Below, one piece after another: positions 7,743-15,326 of a stretch of 21,469 nt of DNA. The notes under the pieces were generated by a model, which was not told the DNA's origin, did no database searches, and worked only from the letters and a program-made list of their open reading frames with translations. Positions within the stretch are counted from its first letter, which is position 1, and every line of letters begins with the position of its first letter. The stretch is from Spirochaetia bacterium UBA5368. GTDB taxonomy: Bacteria; Spirochaetota; UBA4802; UBA5368. Location: NCBI GenBank assembly GCA_002407865.1, contig DHPI01000004.1:22976-44444 (forward strand), given 5' to 3'. The translations under genes were made by a program, and so were the position numbers.

Positions 7743-8396
7743 ATGAATAGAAAAAGAAATTTCCTGGTTTTGCTGTCGCTGATTATTACAGGCATAATGG
7801 CGATGGTTGCCATGCCTCACGCGCCCGCCGGCCTTTATGGCGGCGCGTATGCGCAGACTACCGACGATGCGAAAGACACTTCAACCGTTAATAACCTGCG
7901 CCCTGCCGACGATGCGGATAAAAATCCGCCAGTGGTATCTGAAAAACAGACCGAGCAAATAATGGCTCCTCAGGAGCCGGCCGCGAAAGAGCAGGACGCA
8001 AAACCGTCAACGGATGGCGTAAAAAAGGATATCCCGGCGCGTGATGTGCGGACTGAAGACGCTGTCAGGGGCAGGGGGTCGGCCGGCATGCAGCCGGATG
8101 CAGGATTGCTTGATATCACCGAGGGGTCTTTTAAGTACAAAAGAATTCCAAAGATAAAATTATCAGATATAGGGTTTGGCGTTTCGCGGCCTCAGATGTC
8201 CCCGGGGGGCGAGAAAGGTGCAATCGCGCCGGAGGCGAATTCTGAAAAAGAGGGACTTTTCGGCCTCAGCCAGCGCGCGACGGATGTTCTTGTATGGATC
8301 ATTTTCATCGGCGTTATCTTCCTGGTTTTTGTCCTGTACAGGTTCAGGGCACACGGACGGCAGAGCAGCGTGCTGAAGAGATTCCCCAGATCATAG
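7743..8396 (+). CDS. Unknown exported protein with C-terminal membrane anchor, between yajC and secD
   Basis: The 217-residue product is not recognised. It has an N-terminal signal-like segment (basic MNRKRN, hydrophobic core, cleavage probably after AYA near residue 37). A long polar stretch rich in Asp, Lys, Pro, Gln and Ala (about 38-130) looks disordered. A more ordered piece with FKYKRIPKIKLSDIGFG follows, then one membrane helix at about 182-201, and a short basic tail. Predicted topology: large segment outside the inner membrane, tail in the cytoplasm. ATG 7743 is chosen because it opens the signal peptide; a TTG at 7716 overlapping the yajC stop is the alternative, and neither has a strong binding site. 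Embedding between yajC and secD suggests a link to protein export, which is inference only. Confidence 0.72.
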   Translation: MNRKRNFLVLLSLIITGIMAMVAMPHAPAGLYGGAYAQTTDDAKDTSTVNNLRPADDADKNPPVVSEKQTEQIMAPQEPAAKEQDAKPSTDGVKKDIPARDVRTEDAVRGRGSAGMQPDAGLLDITEGSFKYKRIPKIKLSDIGFGVSRPQMSPGGEKGAIAPEANSEKEGLFGLSQRATDVLVWIIFIGVIFLVFVLYRFRAHGRQSSVLKRFPRS

Positions 8397-8432
8397 CCTT
8401 TCTTACTATTACACACAATTACGAGGGTACGA

Positions 8433-10097
8433 ATGACACGAGGAATGGTATATAAGGCCATATTTATTGTGGCGCTAATCGCGTTCTCGATTATTCTGGT
8501 TCTTCCGACCGTCGGGAAAAAAGAGATGCAGATTGTGATTGATTCTGATGCGACGGTGGAGCAGATTTCGACGATAGAGCAGCGATTTTCGAAGGACGGC
8601 TATACCGTCGAAAAGAAAGAAAACGTTGTTACCGTCAGCGGGTATAGAATTACCAATGCCATCATGAACGAGGTGAAGATATTTCCTGGCGTCAGCGACG
8701 TGAAAATACTTCCGCACTGGGCCGAAAGGGCGGTGCTTGCGAAGAAGATAAATCTCGGGCTCGATTTGCAGGGCGGCATGAGCCTGGTGCTTCGGGCCGA
8801 TTTTGAGAGTATTGAAAGAAAGCACGGAAAGAAGCTGACCGACTCGGAAAAAGTCGATATCACGCAGCAGGCGCTCGAATTGCTGCGCAACCGTATCGAT
8901 AAATTCGGTGTTGCCGAGCCGTCGATACGCCCGCGCGGCACTGAGGCGATTGAGATACAGCTTCCCGGTGTCAAGGACCCGAACAGCGTCAAAAAGGCGA
9001 TCGGCACGACCGGGCGTGTGGAGTACCGCGTCGTCAATGATGAATATACGAGGGACGCGGGCCAGTGGCTGAAAAACGCCATCGCCGGTTTAAAAGACCA
9101 GCATATCCCGGAAAGCACTGAAGACCAGTATACGCTGCTGGCGGATATCGCGAAGAATATCAATCTGCCGCAGCAATACGAACTGCTTTTTTTCTTCGAG
9201 CGGGATGAATCGACAAATAAGATTTTCCCCGCCTACCCGATAGCGCTTGAAAAACAGGTTGCCCTCGCGGGAAACGATATCAGCAAGGCGTGGGTGGGAC
9301 AGGATGAATACGGCAGGCTTTCCGTGCATTTTACCACGACACCCGAAGGGGCGGAGAAATTTGCCGACGTGACATCGGAAAAAAATCACGGGAAAAAACT
9401 GGCGATCGTTATCGATGAAAAAGTGAGAAGCGCCCCGCAGATCAATGTGCAGATATCGACGGGCCAGGCGCTTATTCAGGGTGATTTCACCATGGAGGAA
9501 GTGAATACCCTCGCACGGATTATTAAGGAGGGGGCGCTTCCCGTCAATCTCACCATTATCGAGGAGCGCACCGTCGGCCCGTCGCTCGGACAGGATTCAA
9601 TTACCGCCGGGATCAAGGCGACCCTGGTTGCGTCCCTCGGCGTTATGGTATTTATGATGTTTTATTATAAAATGGCCGGAGTAATCGCCACGTTCGGCCT
9701 GATGCTGAACTTTACTTTCATGCTTGCGCTGCTTTCATGGCTTGGATTTACGCTGACGCTGCCGGGCATTGCCGGATTCATTCTTACCATCGGCATGGCG
9801 GTTGACGGCAACGTGCTCATTTACGAGCGCATGAGGGAGGAAATCAGAAGCGGAAAATCGGTACGGGCGGTGGTATCCAACGGTTTCGACCGCGCGTTCT
9901 GGGCGATTTTCGACTCGAACATTACCACGCTTATCGCGGCGTTTGTGCTTGCGCAGTTCGGCACGGGGCCGATCCGGGGATTCGCCGTGACGCTGTCCAT
10001 AGGCCTTATCGCGAGCATGTTTGTCGTACTCTATGTGACTCGGTTCGTGTATGAAGTGATATCCTCGAGTAAAATCGTGAAAAAAATCAGCGTCTAA
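8433..10097 (+). CDS. secD: Protein translocase subunit SecD
   Basis: The 554-residue product works with SecF to pull proteins out of SecYEG using the proton gradient. It has a first membrane helix (about 6-27), a small periplasmic subdomain (30-97), the LGLDLQGGMSLVLRAD motif at about 108-123, the LLRNRIDKFGVAEPSI segment of the large periplasmic domain, and a C-terminal five-helix bundle starting near GPSLGQDSI with GMAVDGNVLIYERMREE, which carries the conserved helix-4 aspartate. ATG 8433 follows GAGGG (8423-8427) at 5 nt; an ATG four codons later is less well spaced. The length and layout match separate SecD proteins, not a SecDF fusion. secF begins 11 bp after the stop. Confidence 0.96.
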   Translation: MTRGMVYKAIFIVALIAFSIILVLPTVGKKEMQIVIDSDATVEQISTIEQRFSKDGYTVEKKENVVTVSGYRITNAIMNEVKIFPGVSDVKILPHWAERAVLAKKINLGLDLQGGMSLVLRADFESIERKHGKKLTDSEKVDITQQALELLRNRIDKFGVAEPSIRPRGTEAIEIQLPGVKDPNSVKKAIGTTGRVEYRVVNDEYTRDAGQWLKNAIAGLKDQHIPESTEDQYTLLADIAKNINLPQQYELLFFFERDESTNKIFPAYPIALEKQVALAGNDISKAWVGQDEYGRLSVHFTTTPEGAEKFADVTSEKNHGKKLAIVIDEKVRSAPQINVQISTGQALIQGDFTMEEVNTLARIIKEGALPVNLTIIEERTVGPSLGQDSITAGIKATLVASLGVMVFMMFYYKMAGVIATFGLMLNFTFMLALLSWLGFTLTLPGIAGFILTIGMAVDGNVLIYERMREEIRSGKSVRAVVSNGFDRAFWAIFDSNITTLIAAFVLAQFGTGPIRGFAVTLSIGLIASMFVVLYVTRFVYEVISSSKIVKKISV

Positions 10098-10108
10098 GGA
10101 GAACCGCA

Positions 10109-10999
10109 TTGGATAAGGACAGAGTAATCAATTTTATAAAATATAAATGGTTTGCGATAGGGCTTTCCTCTATCCTCCTCGCCGTTTTCTCAATAGGGGT
10201 ATATTACAACGGCGGTTTCAACTGGGGAATAGATTTTTCGGGCGGTGTGAAGATTACCGCGCAGTTTGAAGAAGGCGTTACTCCGCATCAGATCCGCGAG
10301 GCGCTCGAGGGAAGCAATATCGGCGCCGAGGTGCAGCAGATCGGAAAAGAGGAGCTCAACCAGTACGTGATCGCGACAAAGCTTCTCGAGAAGGGCGAAT
10401 CGTCGGAGAAAAGCTCTCAGCTTGTTTCGCAGGCGCTTGGCGAAAAGTTCCGGAACATTCAGGTGATGAGCGTTGAAACGGTAGGGCCCGCGGTCGGGAA
10501 TTTTTTGAAGCAGTCGATGCTCAAGCTCGGTATCGTTGCCGTGATTCTCATGATGCTCTACCTGGCGTTTCGTTTTGAAATGAAGTATTCGGTCGGCGTT
10601 ATGACTGCGGTGCTCCATGACGTTATCCTTTCCATCTTTTTTTGCGGAATAATGGGCATAGAAATCAATATCCCGATCGTTGCCGCGATACTGACGCTCT
10701 TCGGGTTCTCGGTGAACGATACGATAGTCATATTCGACCGCGTACGGGAAAATCTTCAGATAAAGACAAAACAGACCTTTACCTATGTGCTTGACCTTTC
10801 GATCACCCAGACGCTGTCGAGAACCGTTATTACAACGCTGACCGTTCTCTTCTGCGTTCTTACGCTGTATCTCATTGGCGAGGGCACCATCAGCGATTTT
10901 GCGCTGGTAATGCTTTTCGGCCTCATATTGGGAACGTATTCGACGATTTATATCGCGTCGCCTGTGGTTATCTGGTGGGAGAAGCTGACGGCGAAATAG
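10109..10999 (+). CDS. secF: Protein translocase subunit SecF (TTG start)
   Basis: The 296-residue product is the partner of SecD. A first membrane helix (about 13-33) is followed by the NWGIDFSGGVKI motif (38-49), a periplasmic domain, and five more helices beginning near 134. The SVNDTIVIFDRVREN motif in the helical bundle, with its conserved aspartate, is characteristic. The start is TTG at 10109, with AAGGAG (10096-10101) at 7 nt; that site overlaps the secD stop codon, implying coupled translation. TTG fits the family N-terminus, since no ATG or GTG gives a complete first helix. The next gene starts 10 bp after the stop. Confidence 0.95.
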   Translation: MDKDRVINFIKYKWFAIGLSSILLAVFSIGVYYNGGFNWGIDFSGGVKITAQFEEGVTPHQIREALEGSNIGAEVQQIGKEELNQYVIATKLLEKGESSEKSSQLVSQALGEKFRNIQVMSVETVGPAVGNFLKQSMLKLGIVAVILMMLYLAFRFEMKYSVGVMTAVLHDVILSIFFCGIMGIEINIPIVAAILTLFGFSVNDTIVIFDRVRENLQIKTKQTFTYVLDLSITQTLSRTVITTLTVLFCVLTLYLIGEGTISDFALVMLFGLILGTYSTIYIASPVVIWWEKLTAK

Positions 11000-11009
11000 A
11001 ATACCGCAC

Positions 11010-11930
11010 ATGCCTTTTCTTCGCACATGCCTCTGTGTCTGCCTGGCGGGCGCCATGGTTGTATCGGGGCCGCCGGCGGGCGTGGCGCGCGGCATGGATG
11101 CCGGGCCGCATGAATACAGATACGACGAAATTCTCGGCTTCGCTCGCCACTGCGCCGCGAACGGCGAGTATTACCGCGCCTACGTCGAGTTGCAGCGGCT
11201 GCAATCGTATTATCCTTCACGCGTAAATCATGAGCGGCTGTATGCCGCGGGCCTGTATCTTCAGTATGGGGCGGGCCGGTATGCCGATATCGTGTCCGGA
11301 GTAAGCGCGTTTCCACGCTCGGGAGATCGGTGCGTTGCCGCGGTGTTCGAGGCGGATGCGCGAATCGCGATTTCCGATTATGGGGGTGCGCGCGATATCG
11401 CGTCAGGGTACGCTTACAATAGTGATGAACCATTGCTTGCGGCAATGCATTTTAAACGCCTGTTGCTGTCGTCTATGCTGTTATTCGATATCGACGGATC
11501 GCGCCGTATGCTGTGCGATGAGAGAATCAATGCCCTGAATAAAAATGATCTGGAACTTTACGCCACCCTTGTGAAATATGCCGATTCTACGGCAAAATCC
11601 TTGAAAAATCCGCACATTGCGGCAATCAATGGTATAATCCCCGGTATGGGATATGCGTATTCGGGCAATGCTTCCACCGGGATAATCGCGTTTCTGGCGG
11701 TAGCTGTTCTATCGGGACTCGCATATGGCGCTGCGGTGACTGACAACGGGGCGATGTGTGTGTGCTTCGGACTGGGGGCCACGGCGCTCTATGCGGGAAG
11801 CGTCGTGGGGGGGTGGCGCGAGGCCGTGCGGTATAACGAGGCGCGTATGCGCCGGTATTCGGAAACGCTTGTGGATGATATGAACTGCGGCGCCGACAGG
11901 GATGCCCTGTATAGACGGTATGGGATCTGA
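11010..11930 (+). CDS. Unknown exported helical-repeat protein with two C-terminal membrane helices
   Basis: The 306-residue product has a signal-like N-terminus (about 1-27). An alpha-helical region (30-195) has TPR-like repeats: ILGFARHCAANGEYYRAYVE, then LYAAGLYLQYGAGRYADIV, with the small-aromatic pattern of such repeats. After NPHIAAINGIIPGMGYAYSG (from about 200) come two membrane helices near 222-240 and 248-268. The PGMGY.Y.G motif before a helix pair recurs in bacterial membrane proteins of unknown role; I cannot name a family with certainty. ATG 11010 is 10 bp after secF; the binding site is weak. The stop overlaps the ribD start by one base (TGATG). Adjacency to secDF hints at an envelope role. 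Confidence 0.75.
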   Translation: MPFLRTCLCVCLAGAMVVSGPPAGVARGMDAGPHEYRYDEILGFARHCAANGEYYRAYVELQRLQSYYPSRVNHERLYAAGLYLQYGAGRYADIVSGVSAFPRSGDRCVAAVFEADARIAISDYGGARDIASGYAYNSDEPLLAAMHFKRLLLSSMLLFDIDGSRRMLCDERINALNKNDLELYATLVKYADSTAKSLKNPHIAAINGIIPGMGYAYSGNASTGIIAFLAVAVLSGLAYGAAVTDNGAMCVCFGLGATALYAGSVVGGWREAVRYNEARMRRYSETLVDDMNCGADRDALYRRYGI

Positions 11931-13165
11931 TGGAAGATAGACACGCTTACTTTATGAAAAAGGCGCTCGGCATGGCCTTTTCCAGGATGGGGACAACCTC
12001 GCCGAATCCGGCCGTCGGCGCGGTCATCGTGAAGAATGGCGAAATCATCTCGCTCGGCGGCACCTGCGCGTGTGGCAGCGATCATGCCGAGGTTGACGCG
12101 ATAAAGAACGCGGCGGCGCCGCTTGATGGCGCCGAGCTGTATGTGACCCTCGAGCCGTGCTGCCATTACGGAAAAACGCCGCCGTGCACGAGGGCGATAA
12201 TCGAGGCGGGCATATTGCGTGTGTATATCCCGATTCTCGATCCGAATCCCAGTGTCGCGGGGGAGGGCGCTGCGTGCCTCAGAGATGCGGGCGTCGATGT
12301 TGTGATGATGACGGAGATGGAACACTATGCGTCATCGCTTATACGGCCGTTTAAAAAATCAATTCTGGAACGCGCGCCATTTGTCATTCACAAAACGGCG
12401 CTGTCGCTGGACGGGCGGATCGCCACATCATCGGGCGATTCGAAATGGATATCGTCGGCGCACGCACGCTATTTTGTGCATCGCCTGCGCGCCGTCGTTG
12501 ATGCCATTATTGTCGGCAAAAACACGCTTGCGGCCGACAATCCCTCGCTTACTGTGCGCCTCGATTCGTTTTCCGGCGACGTGAAGAGATATTTCGCGGA
12601 ACGCGACTTCGATCTTCGCGGGCATGACAACTTTTTTGTGCACTGCCTTCTGAAAGCGGATGAGCCCGCCTGCACGGTGTCACCGTGCAGGATCGTGCTT
12701 GGCATTCCGGATGATTTGGAAAAAAAGTACGCCATTTTCGCGGACGGCAATTATATCATGTTCGCCGATGAAAGCAAAAAAGATGCTTGTAGAACGCATC
12801 CGTCGTATGATCGAATAAAAAAACTTGAGTCGTCGGGAAATATTGTTTTTGTGAAAGGGGCGACGGTCCGGGAGCGGGTGGACGCCACGCTGGGCGAGTT
12901 GAACCGCCGCGGCATGATGTGTGTGCTCCTCGAGGGTGGCGGCGTGGCGGCGGGTACATTTCTCGACGCGGGGCAGATCGATCATTTTCTGTATGTGATC
13001 TCGCCACGGATTATCGGCAGGGGCGTGCCGCCGATTATGGCTGCCGGGGCCGCAACGGTGCGTGAATCGCTTGCGCTTCACGACGTTTCCACGGTAATGA
13101 TCAACGACGATCTGTTGTACAGCGCCTACCGGGAGCCGTACGGGGCGGCGCAGGGGAAAGGGTGA
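11930..13165 (+). CDS. ribD: Bifunctional riboflavin biosynthesis protein RibD (deaminase and reductase)
   Basis: The 411-residue enzyme performs the second and third steps from GTP toward riboflavin: deamination of the pyrimidine, then NADPH-dependent reduction of the ribosyl chain. The N-terminal deaminase has the zinc site HAE (52-54) and EPCCHYGKTPPC (75-86). The reductase half starts near 150 with HKTALSLDGRIA, then SKWISS and DAIIVGKNTLAADNP, and ends with LLEGGGVAAGTFL, all family hallmarks. It is longer than usual for RibD; the extra length lies at about 210-300 within the reductase domain. A 23-bp near-perfect palindrome sits inside that stretch. ATG 11930 overlaps the preceding stop (TGATG), so translation is probably coupled. 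ribE follows after 4 bp. Confidence 0.95.
   Translation: MEDRHAYFMKKALGMAFSRMGTTSPNPAVGAVIVKNGEIISLGGTCACGSDHAEVDAIKNAAAPLDGAELYVTLEPCCHYGKTPPCTRAIIEAGILRVYIPILDPNPSVAGEGAACLRDAGVDVVMMTEMEHYASSLIRPFKKSILERAPFVIHKTALSLDGRIATSSGDSKWISSAHARYFVHRLRAVVDAIIVGKNTLAADNPSLTVRLDSFSGDVKRYFAERDFDLRGHDNFFVHCLLKADEPACTVSPCRIVLGIPDDLEKKYAIFADGNYIMFADESKKDACRTHPSYDRIKKLESSGNIVFVKGATVRERVDATLGELNRRGMMCVLLEGGGVAAGTFLDAGQIDHFLYVISPRIIGRGVPPIMAAGAATVRESLALHDVSTVMINDDLLYSAYREPYGAAQGKG
12669..12691. repeat. Perfect 11-bp-arm palindrome inside ribD
   Basis: The arms CCTGCACGGTG (12669-12679) and CACCGTGCAGG (12681-12691) are exact reverse complements around a single central T. It falls in the extra region of the reductase domain (about residues 247-254). 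The length is beyond what a 21-kb window would normally show by chance. With a 1-nt centre it reads more like a protein-binding site, or a long cruciform, than an RNA hairpin. Confidence 0.6.
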
Positions 13166-13169
13166 AACA

Positions 13170-13823
13170 GTGTTTACAGGGATAATTGAGGAAATAGGAA
13201 AAGTGGCGCGTATCGAGCCTGTCAGCGACGGCATCTATATGACGGTCAAAGCGGCGCGCGTGCTCGACGCAACGGCGATTGGTGACTCGATAGCGATTAA
13301 CGGCGCATGCCAGACTGTCACCCGTATTGGAAATGATGCGTTTACCGTGTTCTGCTCCCACGTGACGCTGTCGGTGACAACGCTTGGGGCGTTTACGCCT
13401 GGAACGCCGGTCAACCTGGAGCGCGCGCTGACGCCCTCGTCGCGTTTCGGCGGCCACATTGTGCAGGGACACGTCGACGGGAAGGGAACGATAAAAAAAA
13501 TTATCCGCGATGCCAATGGCAGCCGTTTTGACATTGCGGCGCCCGGCGATATTATGCGGTATGTCGTGCAGCGGGGGTCGGTTGCGGTGGACGGCGTATC
13601 GCTCACCGTGGTGTCGGCGCATCAGTCCGGCTTCGAGCTCTACATTATACCGGAAACGATACAGAAGACAACATTGAATGCGCGCAGGCCGGGCGATGAA
13701 GTGAACATAGAGGCCGACATCCTCGCGAAATACATTGAAAAATTTCTCCAGAACAGTGCGGCGCAGAACGGCTCGAATGATGAAGGGCTTATGAAAAAGC
13801 TCGCCGAAGGCGGATTTATTTAA
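13170..13823 (+). CDS. ribE: Riboflavin synthase alpha subunit
   Basis: The 217-residue enzyme dismutates two 6,7-dimethyl-8-ribityllumazine molecules into riboflavin. The GTG start at 13170 gives the canonical MFTGIIEEIG beginning, and the GGTGAAACA upstream, overlapping the ribD stop, leaves a 4-bp gap. Two homologous lumazine-binding barrels are visible: repeat 1 with GDSIAINGACQTV near 37-49, and repeat 2 after GGHIVQGHVDG (about 93-103) with GSVAVDGVSLTV near 132-143. The length fits the family. No ribBA or ribH follows; the next gene is on the opposite strand and overlaps this one tail-to-tail by 8 bp. Confidence 0.96.
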   Translation: MFTGIIEEIGKVARIEPVSDGIYMTVKAARVLDATAIGDSIAINGACQTVTRIGNDAFTVFCSHVTLSVTTLGAFTPGTPVNLERALTPSSRFGGHIVQGHVDGKGTIKKIIRDANGSRFDIAAPGDIMRYVVQRGSVAVDGVSLTVVSAHQSGFELYIIPETIQKTTLNARRPGDEVNIEADILAKYIEKFLQNSAAQNGSNDEGLMKKLAEGGFI

Positions 13824-14163
13824 ATGTATACTGAGGGTACCGATTCGAGAGATCGTCGCTGCTCACTATGACGAAGAACTTGTCCAGATACGCCAGTTTG
13901 AACACATTCAGTATTGACGGATTAACATCGAGAAGAACGAATTCGATGCTCATGTTCTTCGAAAAATTCATTGCCTTGATGAGCGAACCGATTCCCGATG
14001 AATCGATATATTTCATCGCCGACAGATCCAGCACGATATATTTCTTCATGGCGAGGTGCTTCTCGAACTCTTCCTCGAATTTCAACACCTCTTCAATATT
14101 AAAACGGCCGATAAGCCTGAGAATGATAAAATCGCTGTTCACTTCTTTTGTTTTTATTTCCAT
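13816..14163 (-). CDS. STAS-domain protein (anti-sigma factor antagonist type)
   Basis: The 115-residue product is a single STAS domain, the fold of SpoIIAA/RsbV anti-anti-sigma factors. IVLDLSAMKYIDSSGIGSLIKA near 43-64 carries the DSSGIG motif whose serine is the usual phosphorylation site. The N-terminal strands with LRLIGRF and a FEEEFEKHL helix complete the pattern. GGAAG lies just upstream of the ATG at 14163. No anti-sigma kinase, phosphatase or sigma factor is adjacent, so its partner is elsewhere. It lies 52 bp downstream of the oxidoreductase gene on the same strand and may be the last gene of that operon. Its 3' end overlaps ribE by 8 bp. Confidence 0.9.
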   Translation of the reverse strand: MEIKTKEVNSDFIILRLIGRFNIEEVLKFEEEFEKHLAMKKYIVLDLSAMKYIDSSGIGSLIKAMNFSKNMSIEFVLLDVNPSILNVFKLAYLDKFFVIVSSDDLSNRYPQYTFK

Positions 14164-14215
14164 ACTGCTTCCATGGGTGCGGCAAAATTTTAATTATGGC
14201 AAAATCATTTCATCA

Positions 14216-15316
14216 TCATTGCGTAAGGCCGAATATACGCTGTATGTCAATTGTATCGGAATTCACGGGCAATTCAATAATTTTTCTGTGCAGTGACGCC
14301 GAAAGATATATCGCGTGTATGGCTTCAAGCGCCCTGTAACCGTCACGCCCTCCTGATGTGATTGCGGCCGGCGTGCCACGAAGCAGCTTTTTCGCCTCGA
14401 TGTACTCGGTTGTAAAGCAGCTTCTTTGGCTGTAGGGGGGGAACTTTTTAAGCGAAAGATCGCGGAAACCGGTATAATACCGGGATTTTTCCGTTCGATA
14501 CAGCAACTCGTATCCGTTACCGATGACTATTTTTCCGAGCGTTCCGGAGATTTCCAGCTCGAATACAAAATAGTTCCTGTTTCCCCCTGCTTCGATAAAG
14601 ACGTCGATGCCGCCGCGGGCCGTCATCCACGCGGTTGCCCTGTCCTCGAATCCTTTCTTGCGGCCTTCGCGATGAAATTCGCCCTGTACGGACGTGATGT
14701 CGCCGAAAAAGAAGCGTACAATGTCGATCAGGTGCGTGCCGTCGTGCAGCAGCGGCCCGCCGCCCGCTGCCGCCTTCGACTCGCCGTGAAACCCGGATGT
14801 CAGCACCGACGCGTGGACGGTCTTGATAACGCCGATCGCTCCCGAATCGATCATCTTTTTTACCGCACGGTACCTGCCGTCATAACGGCGCTCATGGTTG
14901 ACGATGAGCGCGACGCCGTGTTTTTCACACTCGGCGCACAGCGCACGGGCATCGGCAAGGTTGCCCGCGACGGGTTTTTCGCACACAATCACCTTCGCCC
15001 CGTGACGGGCGGCCGTTATCCCGATAGCCGCGTGCGTATCGGTCCAGGTGCTGACTATCACCATGGACGGGCGAACCTCCGTGATCAGCCTTTCATACGA
15101 TGAGAACCTGTGCTGCGGCGGGATTTCCGCCATCTCGGAGAATCGGCGCAGGCGTTCTTCGTTAATATCGCACGCGTAATTGATTGGTAATCCGGCGGCC
15201 GATGCGCCGCCCCAGTGGGTACATGGCTTGTTTCTAAGGGGGTCTGCTTCAAGCAGGCATCCTATTCTGCCGCATCCGATAAGCGCGATTCGTTCGTTTT
15301 TCATTGCCGACTGCAC
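14216..15316 (-). CDS. Gfo/Idh/MocA-family oxidoreductase
   Basis: The 366-residue product has an N-terminal NAD(P)-binding Rossmann fold, IALIGCGRIG (about 10-19), the family motif CEKPVAG (112-118), and the C-terminal sugar-dehydrogenase-like domain with GGGPLLHDGTHLIDIVRFF, which supplies the conserved histidine. Members oxidise or reduce sugars, inositols or related compounds; the substrate cannot be read here. The start is a GTG at 15316; an ATG four codons in (15304) is equally possible and neither has a strong binding site. The insertion LEADPLRNKPCTHWGG after the cofactor loop is longer than in most family members. It lies 10 bp after glnA and is presumably cotranscribed with it. Confidence 0.9.
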   Translation of the reverse strand: MQSAMKNERIALIGCGRIGCLLEADPLRNKPCTHWGGASAAGLPINYACDINEERLRRFSEMAEIPPQHRFSSYERLITEVRPSMVIVSTWTDTHAAIGITAARHGAKVIVCEKPVAGNLADARALCAECEKHGVALIVNHERRYDGRYRAVKKMIDSGAIGVIKTVHASVLTSGFHGESKAAAGGGPLLHDGTHLIDIVRFFFGDITSVQGEFHREGRKKGFEDRATAWMTARGGIDVFIEAGGNRNYFVFELEISGTLGKIVIGNGYELLYRTEKSRYYTGFRDLSLKKFPPYSQRSCFTTEYIEAKKLLRGTPAAITSGGRDGYRALEAIHAIYLSASLHRKIIELPVNSDTIDIQRIFGLTQ

Positions 15317-15326
15317 TTACGGAAAA

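Noticed and set aside
10190..11095. Long antisense open frame (301 codons) across secF
   Set aside because: It lies opposite a well-conserved gene, is rich in Arg and His in a pattern typical of reverse-strand shadows, and has no start signal.
14426..15103. Plus-strand open frame (225 codons) opposite the oxidoreductase
   Set aside because: The minus-strand frame has clear Gfo/Idh/MocA motifs; the plus frame shows none.
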